This document shows, piece by piece, positions 1 through 5,087 of a stretch of 5,217 nt of DNA. The stretch spans positions 1 to 5,217 of the forward strand of contig UQSL01000103.1 in NCBI GenBank assembly GCA_900543705.1, read 5' to 3'. The stretch comes from an uncultured Oscillospiraceae bacterium (GTDB lineage Bacteria; Bacillota; Clostridia; Oscillospirales; Ruminococcaceae). Under the pieces are notes generated by a model. The model saw only the letters and a program-made list of their open reading frames with translations, had not been told where the DNA came from and ran no database searches. The translations under genes were made by a program, and so were the position numbers. Within the stretch, counting starts at the first letter, position 1, and the number at the start of each line of letters is the position of its first letter.

Positions 1-85
1 TATTCTACAACAGAAGGTGTCTTTTTTCACTGTCCGTTTTTTCGGGTATAGTCCAAAAATATCCGGGCGCTTTGGCTTTTTATTG

Positions 86-2200
86 TTATGCGTTTTGCTT
101 TTTGGCTTCCAGTTCTGCCAGCGCATCCTTACGGGAGAGGTTGATTCTGCCCTGTTGGTCGATTTCCGTGACCTTGACGACAATAATGTCGCCGACGGCG
201 ACGATGTCCTCGACCTTCTCGACTCTCTGCTTGTCTAGTTTGGAGATGTGGACAAGTCCCTCTTTGCCCGGAGCGATTTCCACAAATGCGCCGAAGTTCA
301 TGATTCTGGTGACTTTGCCCTTGTAGATGGCGCCGACCTCCGGATCGACCGCGATGGTCTCAATCATCTGCATCGCACGGCGGGCGTCGTCAAAATTCTG
401 GGAAGAGACAAAGACATGTCCGTCCTCTTCAATGTCAATCTTGACGTTACACTCTGCGCACAGCTTTTGGATGACCTTTCCGCCCGGCCCGATGACCTCG
501 CGGATCTTGTCGGTGTCAATGACCATGGAGAGCATCTTCGGCGCGTACTCATTGAGCTCTGCTCTTGGTTCCGGAATGGCCTTGAGCATGACTTCGTCGA
601 GGATATAATGTCTCGCCTTCTCGGTCTTTGCGAGCGCCTGCTCGATAACCTCATAAGTCAGGCCGTCGTTCTTGATATCCACCTGAATGGCGGTGATACC
701 CTTTTTGGTACCTCCGACTTTAAAGTCCATGTCGCCATAGAAATCTTCCAGGCCCTGGATGTCCACCATGGTCATCCAGCGGTCACCTTCGGTAACAAGG
801 CCACAGGAGATACCTGCAACCGGCGCTTTGATGGGGACGCCTGCATCCATCAGTGCCAGCGTAGAGCCACAGATGGAAGCCTGGGAGGTCGAACCGTTGG
901 AGGAAAGGACCTCGGAGACCAGACGGAATGCATACGGGAACTCCTCTACAGAGGGGATAACCGGGAGCAGGGCGCGCTCTGCCAGGGCTCCGTGACCGAT
1001 TTCACGGCGGCCCGGGCCGCGGCTCGGCTTGGTCTCGCCGACGGAGTAGGAGGGGAAATTGTACTGGTGCATGTATCTCTTTTCCGTCTCCTCGTCAATG
1101 CCGTCGAGCATCTGTGCCTCGCTCAACTGGCCAAGGGTTGCAATGGTGAGGACCTGGGTCTGGCCGCGGGTAAACAAACCGGAGCCGTGGACACGGGGGA
1201 TCACGCCGACCTCTGCAGCGAGCGGGCGCATCTCGTCAAGCCCTCTGCCGTCGACGCGCTTGCCGTCGTCGAGCAGCCAGCGGCGCACGATATATTTCTG
1301 GAGCTTGTACATGACCTCATCAAATTTCTCGATGTCATCCGGATAAATCTCGTCGAATTTCTCATGGATTTCTTCCATAATCGGAGCAAGTCTTGCCTCA
1401 CGGATATTTTTGTCGTTGGTATCCAGTGCATAGCGGACCTTCTCGATGGCAAAATCTTTAATATCGTTATAAAGCTGCTCGGGCAGCTCCTGAGATTCAA
1501 AAGTAAATTTTGGCTTGCCGATCTGCGCTTTGATATCGTTGATGAACGCGACAATCTTTTTGATTTCCGCATGGGCTTTCTTGATGCCGTCCATCATGAC
1601 GTCGTTGGGGACTTCGTTTGCTCCCGCTTCAATCATGACGACTTTCTGTTCGGTCGCAGCGACGGTGACATACATGTCGGATACTTTGCGCTGCTCGAGC
1701 GTCGGGTTGAGGACGATTTCGCCGTCCACGAGTCCTACGACAACGCCGCCGATTGGGCCGTTCCATGGGATATCAGAGATGGACAGCGCCACGGAAGTGC
1801 CAATCATACCGGCGATTTCCGGAGAGCAGTCGAGGTCAACGGACATCACGGTCATGACGATGGAAACGTCGTTTCTCATATCCTTCGGGAACAGCGGGCG
1901 GATCGGACGGTCGATCACACGGGAGGTGAGGATGGCCTTCTCGGTGGGACGGCCCTCTCTCTTCATATACGAGCCCGGGATTCTGCCGACTGCATAGAGT
2001 TTTTCCTCAAAATCCACGGAAAGCGGGAAAAAGTCAATCCCCTCTCTTGGCTTTGCAGATGCGGTTGCGTTGCAAAGCACGGTAGTGTCGCCGTAACGGA
2101 CCAAACAGGAACCGTTGGACAGCCCGCACATTTTTCCGGTTTCGATGACGAGCTTACGTCCTGCAAGCTCAGTCTCAAATACATGGAAATTTTCAAACAT
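86..2200 (-). CDS. pnp: Polynucleotide phosphorylase (polyribonucleotide nucleotidyltransferase, PNPase)
   Basis: This protein degrades RNA 3' to 5' by phosphorolysis, releasing nucleoside diphosphates, as a cytoplasmic homotrimer. The product is 704 residues, a normal full length for the family. The domain order is complete. A first RNase PH core spans about 1-140, with the GSYMKREGRP loop at 76-85. A helical linker spans about 200-300. The second, catalytic RNase PH core spans about 313-545, with GRREIGHGALAERAL at 397-411 and the phosphate-binding SNGSTSQAS near 434-442. The GLEDFYGDMDF segment at 483-493 carries the expected catalytic aspartates, D486 and D492. A KH domain follows with GPGG at 571-574, and an S1 domain lies at about 622-690 (NFGAFVEI and KEGLVHIS). 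The ATG start is supported by GGAGG 10 bases upstream. The stop is TAA at 86-88. rpsO, a frequent upstream neighbour of pnp, is absent; the gene has its own promoter and a structured leader. Nothing looks truncated or frameshifted. Identification is secure from family motifs. Confidence 0.98.
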   Translation of the reverse strand: MFENFHVFETELAGRKLVIETGKMCGLSNGSCLVRYGDTTVLCNATASAKPREGIDFFPLSVDFEEKLYAVGRIPGSYMKREGRPTEKAILTSRVIDRPIRPLFPKDMRNDVSIVMTVMSVDLDCSPEIAGMIGTSVALSISDIPWNGPIGGVVVGLVDGEIVLNPTLEQRKVSDMYVTVAATEQKVVMIEAGANEVPNDVMMDGIKKAHAEIKKIVAFINDIKAQIGKPKFTFESQELPEQLYNDIKDFAIEKVRYALDTNDKNIREARLAPIMEEIHEKFDEIYPDDIEKFDEVMYKLQKYIVRRWLLDDGKRVDGRGLDEMRPLAAEVGVIPRVHGSGLFTRGQTQVLTIATLGQLSEAQMLDGIDEETEKRYMHQYNFPSYSVGETKPSRGPGRREIGHGALAERALLPVIPSVEEFPYAFRLVSEVLSSNGSTSQASICGSTLALMDAGVPIKAPVAGISCGLVTEGDRWMTMVDIQGLEDFYGDMDFKVGGTKKGITAIQVDIKNDGLTYEVIEQALAKTEKARHYILDEVMLKAIPEPRAELNEYAPKMLSMVIDTDKIREVIGPGGKVIQKLCAECNVKIDIEEDGHVFVSSQNFDDARRAMQMIETIAVDPEVGAIYKGKVTRIMNFGAFVEIAPGKEGLVHISKLDKQRVEKVEDIVAVGDIIVVKVTEIDQQGRINLSRKDALAELEAKKQNA

Positions 2201-2210
2201 GAATTTTCTG

Positions 2211-2215
2211 CCTCC
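2211..2215 (-). promoter_or_regulatory. pnp ribosome binding site
   Basis: The minus strand reads GGAGG here, followed by 10 bases and then the ATG of pnp at 2200. The spacing is slightly long but acceptable. No other in-frame start fits this site; an ATG overlapping it at 2217 is in another frame. Confidence 0.85.
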
Positions 2216-2232
2216 ATTTTTATTCCGGTTTT

Positions 2233-2254
2233 GACTGAGAAATGCCGATCAGCC
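2233..2254 (-). other. Small potential hairpin between the pnp leader stem and its ribosome binding site
   Basis: On the minus strand GGCTGA and TCAGTC can pair (six pairs, one of them G-U) around a 10-nt loop. It lies 17 bases upstream of the pnp GGAGG site. It is short and could be chance; no function is claimed. Confidence 0.25.
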
Positions 2255-2267
2255 AAACTCCTTTTTC

Positions 2268-2360
2268 AAGGCAGAGCTTGGTTTAGCAATAAATCCGAAT
2301 CTCACATTCTGTAAGGAATCTGAAAGCCCGATTCACTGCTAAATCCTGTATTCTGCCTTA
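2268..2360 (-). promoter_or_regulatory. Long imperfect hairpin in the pnp leader RNA
   Basis: The predicted pnp transcript can fold almost from its first base. The outer stem pairs AAGGCAGA (complement of 2352-2359) with TCTGCCTT (complement of 2268-2275), plus a U-G pair at its base. The inner stem pairs GGATTTAGCAGTGAATC (complement of 2330-2346) with GATTTATTGCTAAACC (complement of 2280-2295). I count 16 base pairs in the inner stem, two of them G-U, with one bulged A. The apical loop of 34 nt can hold a small ATTC/GAAT stem. In E. coli, pnp mRNA is autoregulated through a leader stem cleaved by RNase III and then trimmed by PNPase. A similar role here is inference by analogy; the pairing itself was read by eye. 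Confidence 0.6.
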
Positions 2361-2367
2361 GTATAGT

Positions 2368-2397
2368 ATTATATCATAAAATTGGGAGAAAAATCAA
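2368..2397 (-). promoter_or_regulatory. Predicted sigma-A-type promoter of pnp, extended -10
   Basis: On the minus strand, TTGATT (complement of 2392-2397) is separated by 18 bases from a perfect TATAAT (complement of 2368-2373). The -10 is preceded by TGA, giving the extended -10 pattern TGnTATAAT. Transcription should start near 2361, giving a pnp leader of about 160 nt. It is the best promoter-like sequence on this strand between pnp and proB. The assignment is by consensus only. Confidence 0.75.
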
Positions 2398-2453
2398 CGA
2401 GCAAGCGGCAAAAAAGCGGTTGTTTGTCTCTGTTTTTTGAAACTTTCTGTTAC

Positions 2454-2507
2454 TATGGGAAAAAATATTAGAATCTACGAAAAGCAGTCCCATACTTTTT
2501 TGTTTTT
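2454..2507 (+). terminator. Terminator-like hairpin with T-tract, no obvious cognate gene
   Basis: TATGGGA (2454-2460) and TCCCATA (2488-2494) form a perfect 7-bp stem around a 27-nt loop. On the plus strand it is followed by C, six T, G and five T (2495-2507). The stem is A/T-rich at its base and the loop is long, so it is a weak intrinsic terminator at best. No plus-strand gene lies upstream of it, because pnp is transcribed the other way. It could end a short unannotated plus-strand RNA or insulate the pnp promoter region. It could also be chance in A/T-rich intergenic DNA. Confidence 0.25.
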
Positions 2508-2604
2508 CCGTAGTTTTACTCTTTTATACCCTACCAGACATGTTATGATGGAATTGGCAGATTCTGCGGCGCCCTGGCTCAGTTATCACCATGTCCTATC
2601 CCGT

Positions 2605-2658
2605 AAGGAGGTCTTTTTCTGAACAATGCCTGTTGAGTATCCTTCTGCGATACCCTGA
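2605..2658 (+). other. Strong Shine-Dalgarno followed by a 10-codon mini-ORF (possible leader peptide)
   Basis: AAGGAGG at 2605-2611 is among the best ribosome binding sequences in the window but sits in otherwise non-coding DNA. The first ATG after it, at 2626-2628, is 14 bases downstream, longer than ideal. It opens the reading frame MPVEYPSAIP, which stops at TGA 2656-2658. Three of the ten residues are proline, and the segment lies about 310 bases upstream of the proline biosynthesis genes. Leader peptides rich in the end product are known from attenuated amino-acid operons, which is why it is recorded. There is no recognisable terminator just downstream, and a better placed promoter for proB lies beyond it, so the leader-peptide idea is speculative. 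Confidence 0.2.
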
Positions 2659-2684
2659 TCATGCGGTATCCAGGCCCGGATACC
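2637..2684 (+). repeat. Cluster of four alternating complementary segments (GTATC/GATACC type)
   Basis: Four short segments occur in a row: GTATC (2637-2641), GATACC (2649-2654), GGTATCC (2665-2671) and GGATACC (2678-2684). Each can pair with the next. Segments 1-2 form 5 bp with a 7-nt loop, segments 2-3 form 6 bp with a 10-nt loop, and segments 3-4 form 7 bp with a 6-nt loop, so the hairpins exclude one another. The last pair, GGTATCCAGGCCCGGATACC, is also a near-perfect 20-bp DNA dyad with one mismatched position per arm. The cluster could be an RNA switch, a protein-binding dyad or a fragment of a palindromic repeat. The sequence alone does not decide. Confidence 0.45.
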
Positions 2685-2747
2685 TACCCTTTCCGTTCCC
2701 GGTGTGATTCGCAGGGGTTTCTCCTTGTCGGTTTTTGCCGGCTATAT

Positions 2748-2766
2748 GGGGATACCGGATATCCCG
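2748..2766 (+). promoter_or_regulatory. Palindrome upstream of the proB promoter, possible operator
   Basis: GGGATA (2749-2754) and TATCCC (2760-2765) form a perfect inverted repeat around CCGGA. It ends about 25 bases before the proposed -35 of proB. It repeats the GGATACC and TATCC words of the dyad at 2665-2684, so the two may bind the same protein. No regulator gene is visible in the window and the regulatory role is inferred from position only. Confidence 0.3.
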
Positions 2767-2790
2767 TTTACCTATGTGGCGTGTTTTCGG

Positions 2791-2819
2791 TTGTTGGAAC
2801 CTCAGAAGTATGCTATAAT
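2791..2819 (+). promoter_or_regulatory. Predicted sigma-A-type promoter of the proBA operon, extended -10
   Basis: TTGTTG (2791-2796) is followed by exactly 17 bases and a perfect TATAAT (2814-2819). The -10 is preceded by TGC (extended -10). The -35 matches consensus only in its TTG, but the extended -10 can compensate. The start point should be near 2826, leaving a leader of about 144 nt before proB. This is the best plus-strand promoter in the intergenic region. Confidence 0.7.
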
Positions 2820-2860
2820 ATGCAAAAACATCAGTGCCGCTTACAGAGATAAAATCTTCC

Positions 2861-2923
2861 GCGCAATTCCTACGGACGGGGAAAAGACATGCGCACAGTA
2901 TCCGTTTTTTCCGGATGACGGAT
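2861..2923 (+). promoter_or_regulatory. proB leader with competing short stems and a T6 run (weak attenuator candidate)
   Basis: Several mutually exclusive pairings exist in the leader. ACGGA (2872-2876) can pair with TCCGT (2901-2905), and the latter runs directly into six T (2905-2910), as in an intrinsic terminator. ATCCG (2900-2904) can instead pair with CGGAT at 2912-2916 or at 2919-2923. GCGCA (2861-2865) can pair with TGCGC (2890-2894). All stems are only 5 bp and the terminator-like loop is 24 nt, so stability is doubtful. I found no T-box consensus or other known riboswitch core here. Confidence 0.22.
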
Positions 2924-2953
2924 GCATAGAGAACTGGGAATGAAAATTATAAC

Positions 2954-2960
2954 AGGATGG
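2954..2960 (+). promoter_or_regulatory. proB ribosome binding site
   Basis: AGGATGG lies 9 bases before the ATG at 2970. It is an imperfect Shine-Dalgarno, weaker than that of proA. The in-frame codons just upstream are GTG followed directly by TAA (2961-2966), so no longer start is possible and the ATG at 2970 is fixed. Confidence 0.75.
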
Positions 2961-2969
2961 GTGTAAGCA

Positions 2970-3746
2970 ATGAAACAGACAAAGAGATTGGTCGTAAAAG
3001 TAGGAACCTCGACGCTGACCTATGAGACCGGCCACCTCAATATCAGAAGAATTGAGAAGCTGGTCAAGGTGCTCGCGGATTTGAAAAACTCCGGAATCCA
3101 AATTGCTCTGGTGACCTCCGGCGCCATCGGCGTCGGTGTAGGAGAACTCGGACTGACGGAACGACCGTCCGACACCCCAACCAAGCAGGCTGCCGCGGCT
3201 ATCGGGCAGTGCGAATTGATGTACCTCTATGACCAGCTGTTTGCAGGCTACCACCAAAAGGTGGCGCAGGTCCTGCTGACCAAGGACGTCATCGACGATG
3301 ATCTTCGCAAATATAATGTCATCAATACGCTGGATAAGCTGATGGAACTCGATGTGGTCCCAATCATCAATGAAAATGACACGGTTTCCGTCGAGGAAAT
3401 CGTCTTTGGTGACAACGATACCCTTTCGGCCTTGGTAGCAATTTTGTGCGATGCCGATCTGCTCGTGCTGATGTCTGATATCGACGGGCTGTTCGATAAA
3501 AACCCAAAAGAACATGCCGATGCAAAGCTCCTCCATGAAATCCACACGATTAATGAAAGTATCGAGGCATTGGCGGGCGGCGCAGGCTCTTCGAGAGGAA
3601 CCGGCGGCATGATTACCAAAATCCACGCGGCAAAACTTGCAAACAGCCGCGGAATCGATATGATGATTGTCAACGGCGAAGACCCGGACAATCTGTACCG
3701 CATTTTTGACGGAGAGCAAATCGGCACCCGTTTTTTTGCCGAATAA
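2970..3746 (+). CDS. proB: Glutamate 5-kinase, short form without PUA domain
   Basis: ProB phosphorylates L-glutamate with ATP to gamma-glutamyl phosphate, the first and usually proline-inhibited step of proline synthesis, in the cytoplasm. The 258-residue product is a single amino acid kinase domain. Visible motifs are VVKVGTSTLT at 8-17 (K10), VTSGAIGVGVGELGL at 48-62 (S50), PIINENDTV at 131-139, FGDNDTLSA at 147-155 (D150), LMSDIDGLFDKNP at 167-179 and GTGGMITKIHAAK at 210-222 (K217). These positions align almost without shift with the well-studied E. coli enzyme. The E. coli enzyme (367 residues) carries a C-terminal PUA domain; here the protein stops right after the kinase fold. PUA-less ProB enzymes are known in some Firmicutes, so this is a natural variant and not a truncation; the stop is followed at once by the proA ribosome binding site. 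It is the first gene of the proBA operon. Confidence 0.97.
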   Translation: MKQTKRLVVKVGTSTLTYETGHLNIRRIEKLVKVLADLKNSGIQIALVTSGAIGVGVGELGLTERPSDTPTKQAAAAIGQCELMYLYDQLFAGYHQKVAQVLLTKDVIDDDLRKYNVINTLDKLMELDVVPIINENDTVSVEEIVFGDNDTLSALVAILCDADLLVLMSDIDGLFDKNPKEHADAKLLHEIHTINESIEALAGGAGSSRGTGGMITKIHAAKLANSRGIDMMIVNGEDPDNLYRIFDGEQIGTRFFAE

Positions 3747-3761
3747 CTGTTCCACAATGGT

Positions 3762-3768
3762 AAGGAGG
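3762..3768 (+). promoter_or_regulatory. proA ribosome binding site, deciding a TTG start
   Basis: AAGGAGG is followed by 8 bases and the TTG at 3777. The ATG at 3757 overlaps this site and leads to a TGA after seven codons, so it cannot be the start. The near-ideal site and spacing make the rare UUG start convincing. Confidence 0.88.
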
Positions 3769-3776
3769 AATTACGA

Positions 3777-5087
3777 TTGACTCAGATAGAACAACTCGGC
3801 AGCCGGGCAAAGGCTGCCTCCAGATTTTTAGCCGCTTTGAGCGCAGGCAAAAAAATAGACGGCCTGCATGCCATAGCTCAAACACTGGAAGAGCACAAGG
3901 ATGAGATTTTGCGCGCAAACGGACAGGATATGCTTGCGGCAAAGGAAAACGGCATGAAGGAATCCATGCTCGACCGCCTGATGCTCGATGAAAAACGGAT
4001 TGCCTCGATGGCGCAGGCCGTGCGCGACGTGGCAAAGCTCGAAGACCCGATTGGAGAGACGCTTCACGGATTTATCGCGCCCAATGGGATGAATATCCGC
4101 AAGGTGCGTGTCCCGCTCGGTGTCATCGGTATCATCTATGAGGCGAGGCCGAACGTCACTCCGGATGCGGCATCCCTTTGCCTGAAATCCTCCAACGCCG
4201 TCATCCTCAAAGGCGGTAAGGAGGCCATCGAATCCAACCGCTGCATGGTAAACCTGATGCGGCAGGCGCTGGAAGCCTGCGGTATCCCGGCAGATGCGGT
4301 CCAGCTCATCGAGGATACCTCCAGGGAAAGCACAAGGGAGCTGATGAAGTGCAACCGCTATGTGGACATCCTCATTCCCCGCGGCGGAGCCGGGCTAATC
4401 CAGTCGGTCGTACAAAATGCCACCGTCCCGGTCATTGAGACGGGAACCGGTAACTGCCATATCTACATCGATAAGGACGCGGATCTTGCGATGGGAGTAG
4501 AAATCCTGTACAATGCAAAAACTTCCCGTCCTTCTGTCTGCAATGCGGCGGAAAGCCTGCTCGTCCACAAGGATGTCGCCGAGGCATTTCTCCCCTTGGC
4601 AAAACAGAGACTCGATGAAATGCAAGTGGAATGGCGCGGCTGTGAGCGCGTAAGGAAGATCCTGGGGAACAGCGTCCTCCCGGCAACTGAGGAGGATTAC
4701 GGCACAGAGTTTCTCGATTTTATCCTTTCGGCCAAAGTCGTCGATTCCCTTGATCAAGCCATCGAACATATCACCCGGTACGGGACTGGGCACTCGGAGG
4801 CCATTGTGACTCAAAACCTGCGTGCCAGTGAGGAATTCACCTCCCGGGTCGATGCGGCGGCGGTCTATGTTAACGCCTCCACCCGATTCACTGACGGCGG
4901 GGAATTTGGACTCGGCGCAGAAATCGGTATCTCCACCCAGAAGCTGCATGCACGCGGCCCGATGGGACTCAAGGAGATGACCACAAAAAAATATAAAACC
5001 AACGGGGGGGAACAGTTCCGGTCCCCCCCCGCCGTAAAGGAGAGAGAATATGGAAGAAAAGCGCGAACGGCGCAAGGAGCGCCATAA
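3777..5087 (+). CDS. proA: Glutamate-5-semialdehyde dehydrogenase (gamma-glutamyl phosphate reductase)
   Basis: ProA reduces gamma-glutamyl phosphate with NADPH to glutamate-5-semialdehyde, the second step of proline synthesis; it acts on the unstable ProB product. Family landmarks are intact. GVIGIIYEARPNVTPDAA lies at 115-132 and ILKGGKEA at about 143-150. IPRGGAGLI starts at 200 and ETGTGNCHIYID spans 221-232. The catalytic cysteine is C255 in SVCNAAESLLVH, and the C-terminal signature DGGEFGLGAEIGIST lies near 373-387. Translation starts at TTG. The open frame gives 436 residues, about 20 more than typical (E. coli ProA has 417). The excess follows a run of eight C (5023-5030). With seven C the protein would end in RSPPP at the TAA 5035-5037, giving 419 residues. 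The last residues as written are therefore doubtful, and the frame overlaps the next gene by 38 bases. The enzymatic part is unaffected. It is co-transcribed with proB after a 30-base gap. Confidence 0.96.
   Translation: MTQIEQLGSRAKAASRFLAALSAGKKIDGLHAIAQTLEEHKDEILRANGQDMLAAKENGMKESMLDRLMLDEKRIASMAQAVRDVAKLEDPIGETLHGFIAPNGMNIRKVRVPLGVIGIIYEARPNVTPDAASLCLKSSNAVILKGGKEAIESNRCMVNLMRQALEACGIPADAVQLIEDTSRESTRELMKCNRYVDILIPRGGAGLIQSVVQNATVPVIETGTGNCHIYIDKDADLAMGVEILYNAKTSRPSVCNAAESLLVHKDVAEAFLPLAKQRLDEMQVEWRGCERVRKILGNSVLPATEEDYGTEFLDFILSAKVVDSLDQAIEHITRYGTGHSEAIVTQNLRASEEFTSRVDAAAVYVNASTRFTDGGEFGLGAEIGISTQKLHARGPMGLKEMTTKKYKTNGGEQFRSPPAVKEREYGRKARTAQGAP
5003..5031 (+). repeat. G7/C8 inverted repeat at the 3' end of proA
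   Basis: CGGGGGGG (5003-5010) faces CCCCCCCCG (5023-5031) across 12 bases. The pairing gives about eight G-C pairs with one unpaired C. Both homopolymers lie inside the proA frame, just before the ribosome binding site of the next gene. Such runs are prone to slippage in replication and to sequencing error. A hairpin this stable could also affect translation from proA into the next gene. No T-tract follows, so it is not an intrinsic terminator. Confidence 0.6.
5036..5042 (+). promoter_or_regulatory. Ribosome binding site of the membrane protein downstream of proA
   Basis: AAAGGAG is followed by 7 bases and the ATG at 5050. It overlaps an out-of-frame TAA at 5035-5037. A stop codon merging into a ribosome binding site is the usual layout at tight gene junctions, which suggests proA once ended, or really ends, here. 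Confidence 0.8.

Noticed and set aside
1..85. Possible terminator after pnp (CCAAA/TTTGG and CGGATAT/ATACCCG pairings)
   Set aside because: The stems are weak or mismatched and no T-tract follows on the minus strand, so a terminator cannot be supported.
248..2314. A 688-codon open frame antisense to pnp
   Set aside because: It mirrors the conserved PNPase coding sequence, and its translation resembles no known family. pnp has all family motifs, so this is a codon-usage shadow.
2437..2622. A 61-codon plus-strand frame starting at TTG
   Set aside because: No ribosome binding site, low-complexity A/T-rich translation, and it covers the terminator-like hairpin.
2791..2803. TTGGAACCTC resembling part of a T-box core
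   Set aside because: It lacks the conserved AGGGTGGNACCGCG context, sits upstream of the predicted transcription start and has no downstream terminator/antiterminator pair of T-box type.
2704..2943. A 79-codon plus-strand frame starting at GTG before proB
   Set aside because: It has no ribosome binding site, runs through the predicted proB promoter and shows no family motif.
2940..2966. An 8-codon frame MKIITGWV ending 3 bases before the proB ATG
   Set aside because: It lacks a ribosome binding site, and its codons simply overlap the proB Shine-Dalgarno; there is nothing to distinguish it from chance.
2841..3755. A 304-codon minus-strand open frame opposite proB
   Set aside because: It lies across the proB promoter-leader and gene; ProB is certain from motifs and the antisense product has no recognisable features.
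4214..4224. Internal TAAGGAGG inside proA
   Set aside because: It encodes the conserved GGKEA residues in frame, and no plausible internal start gives a meaningful product.
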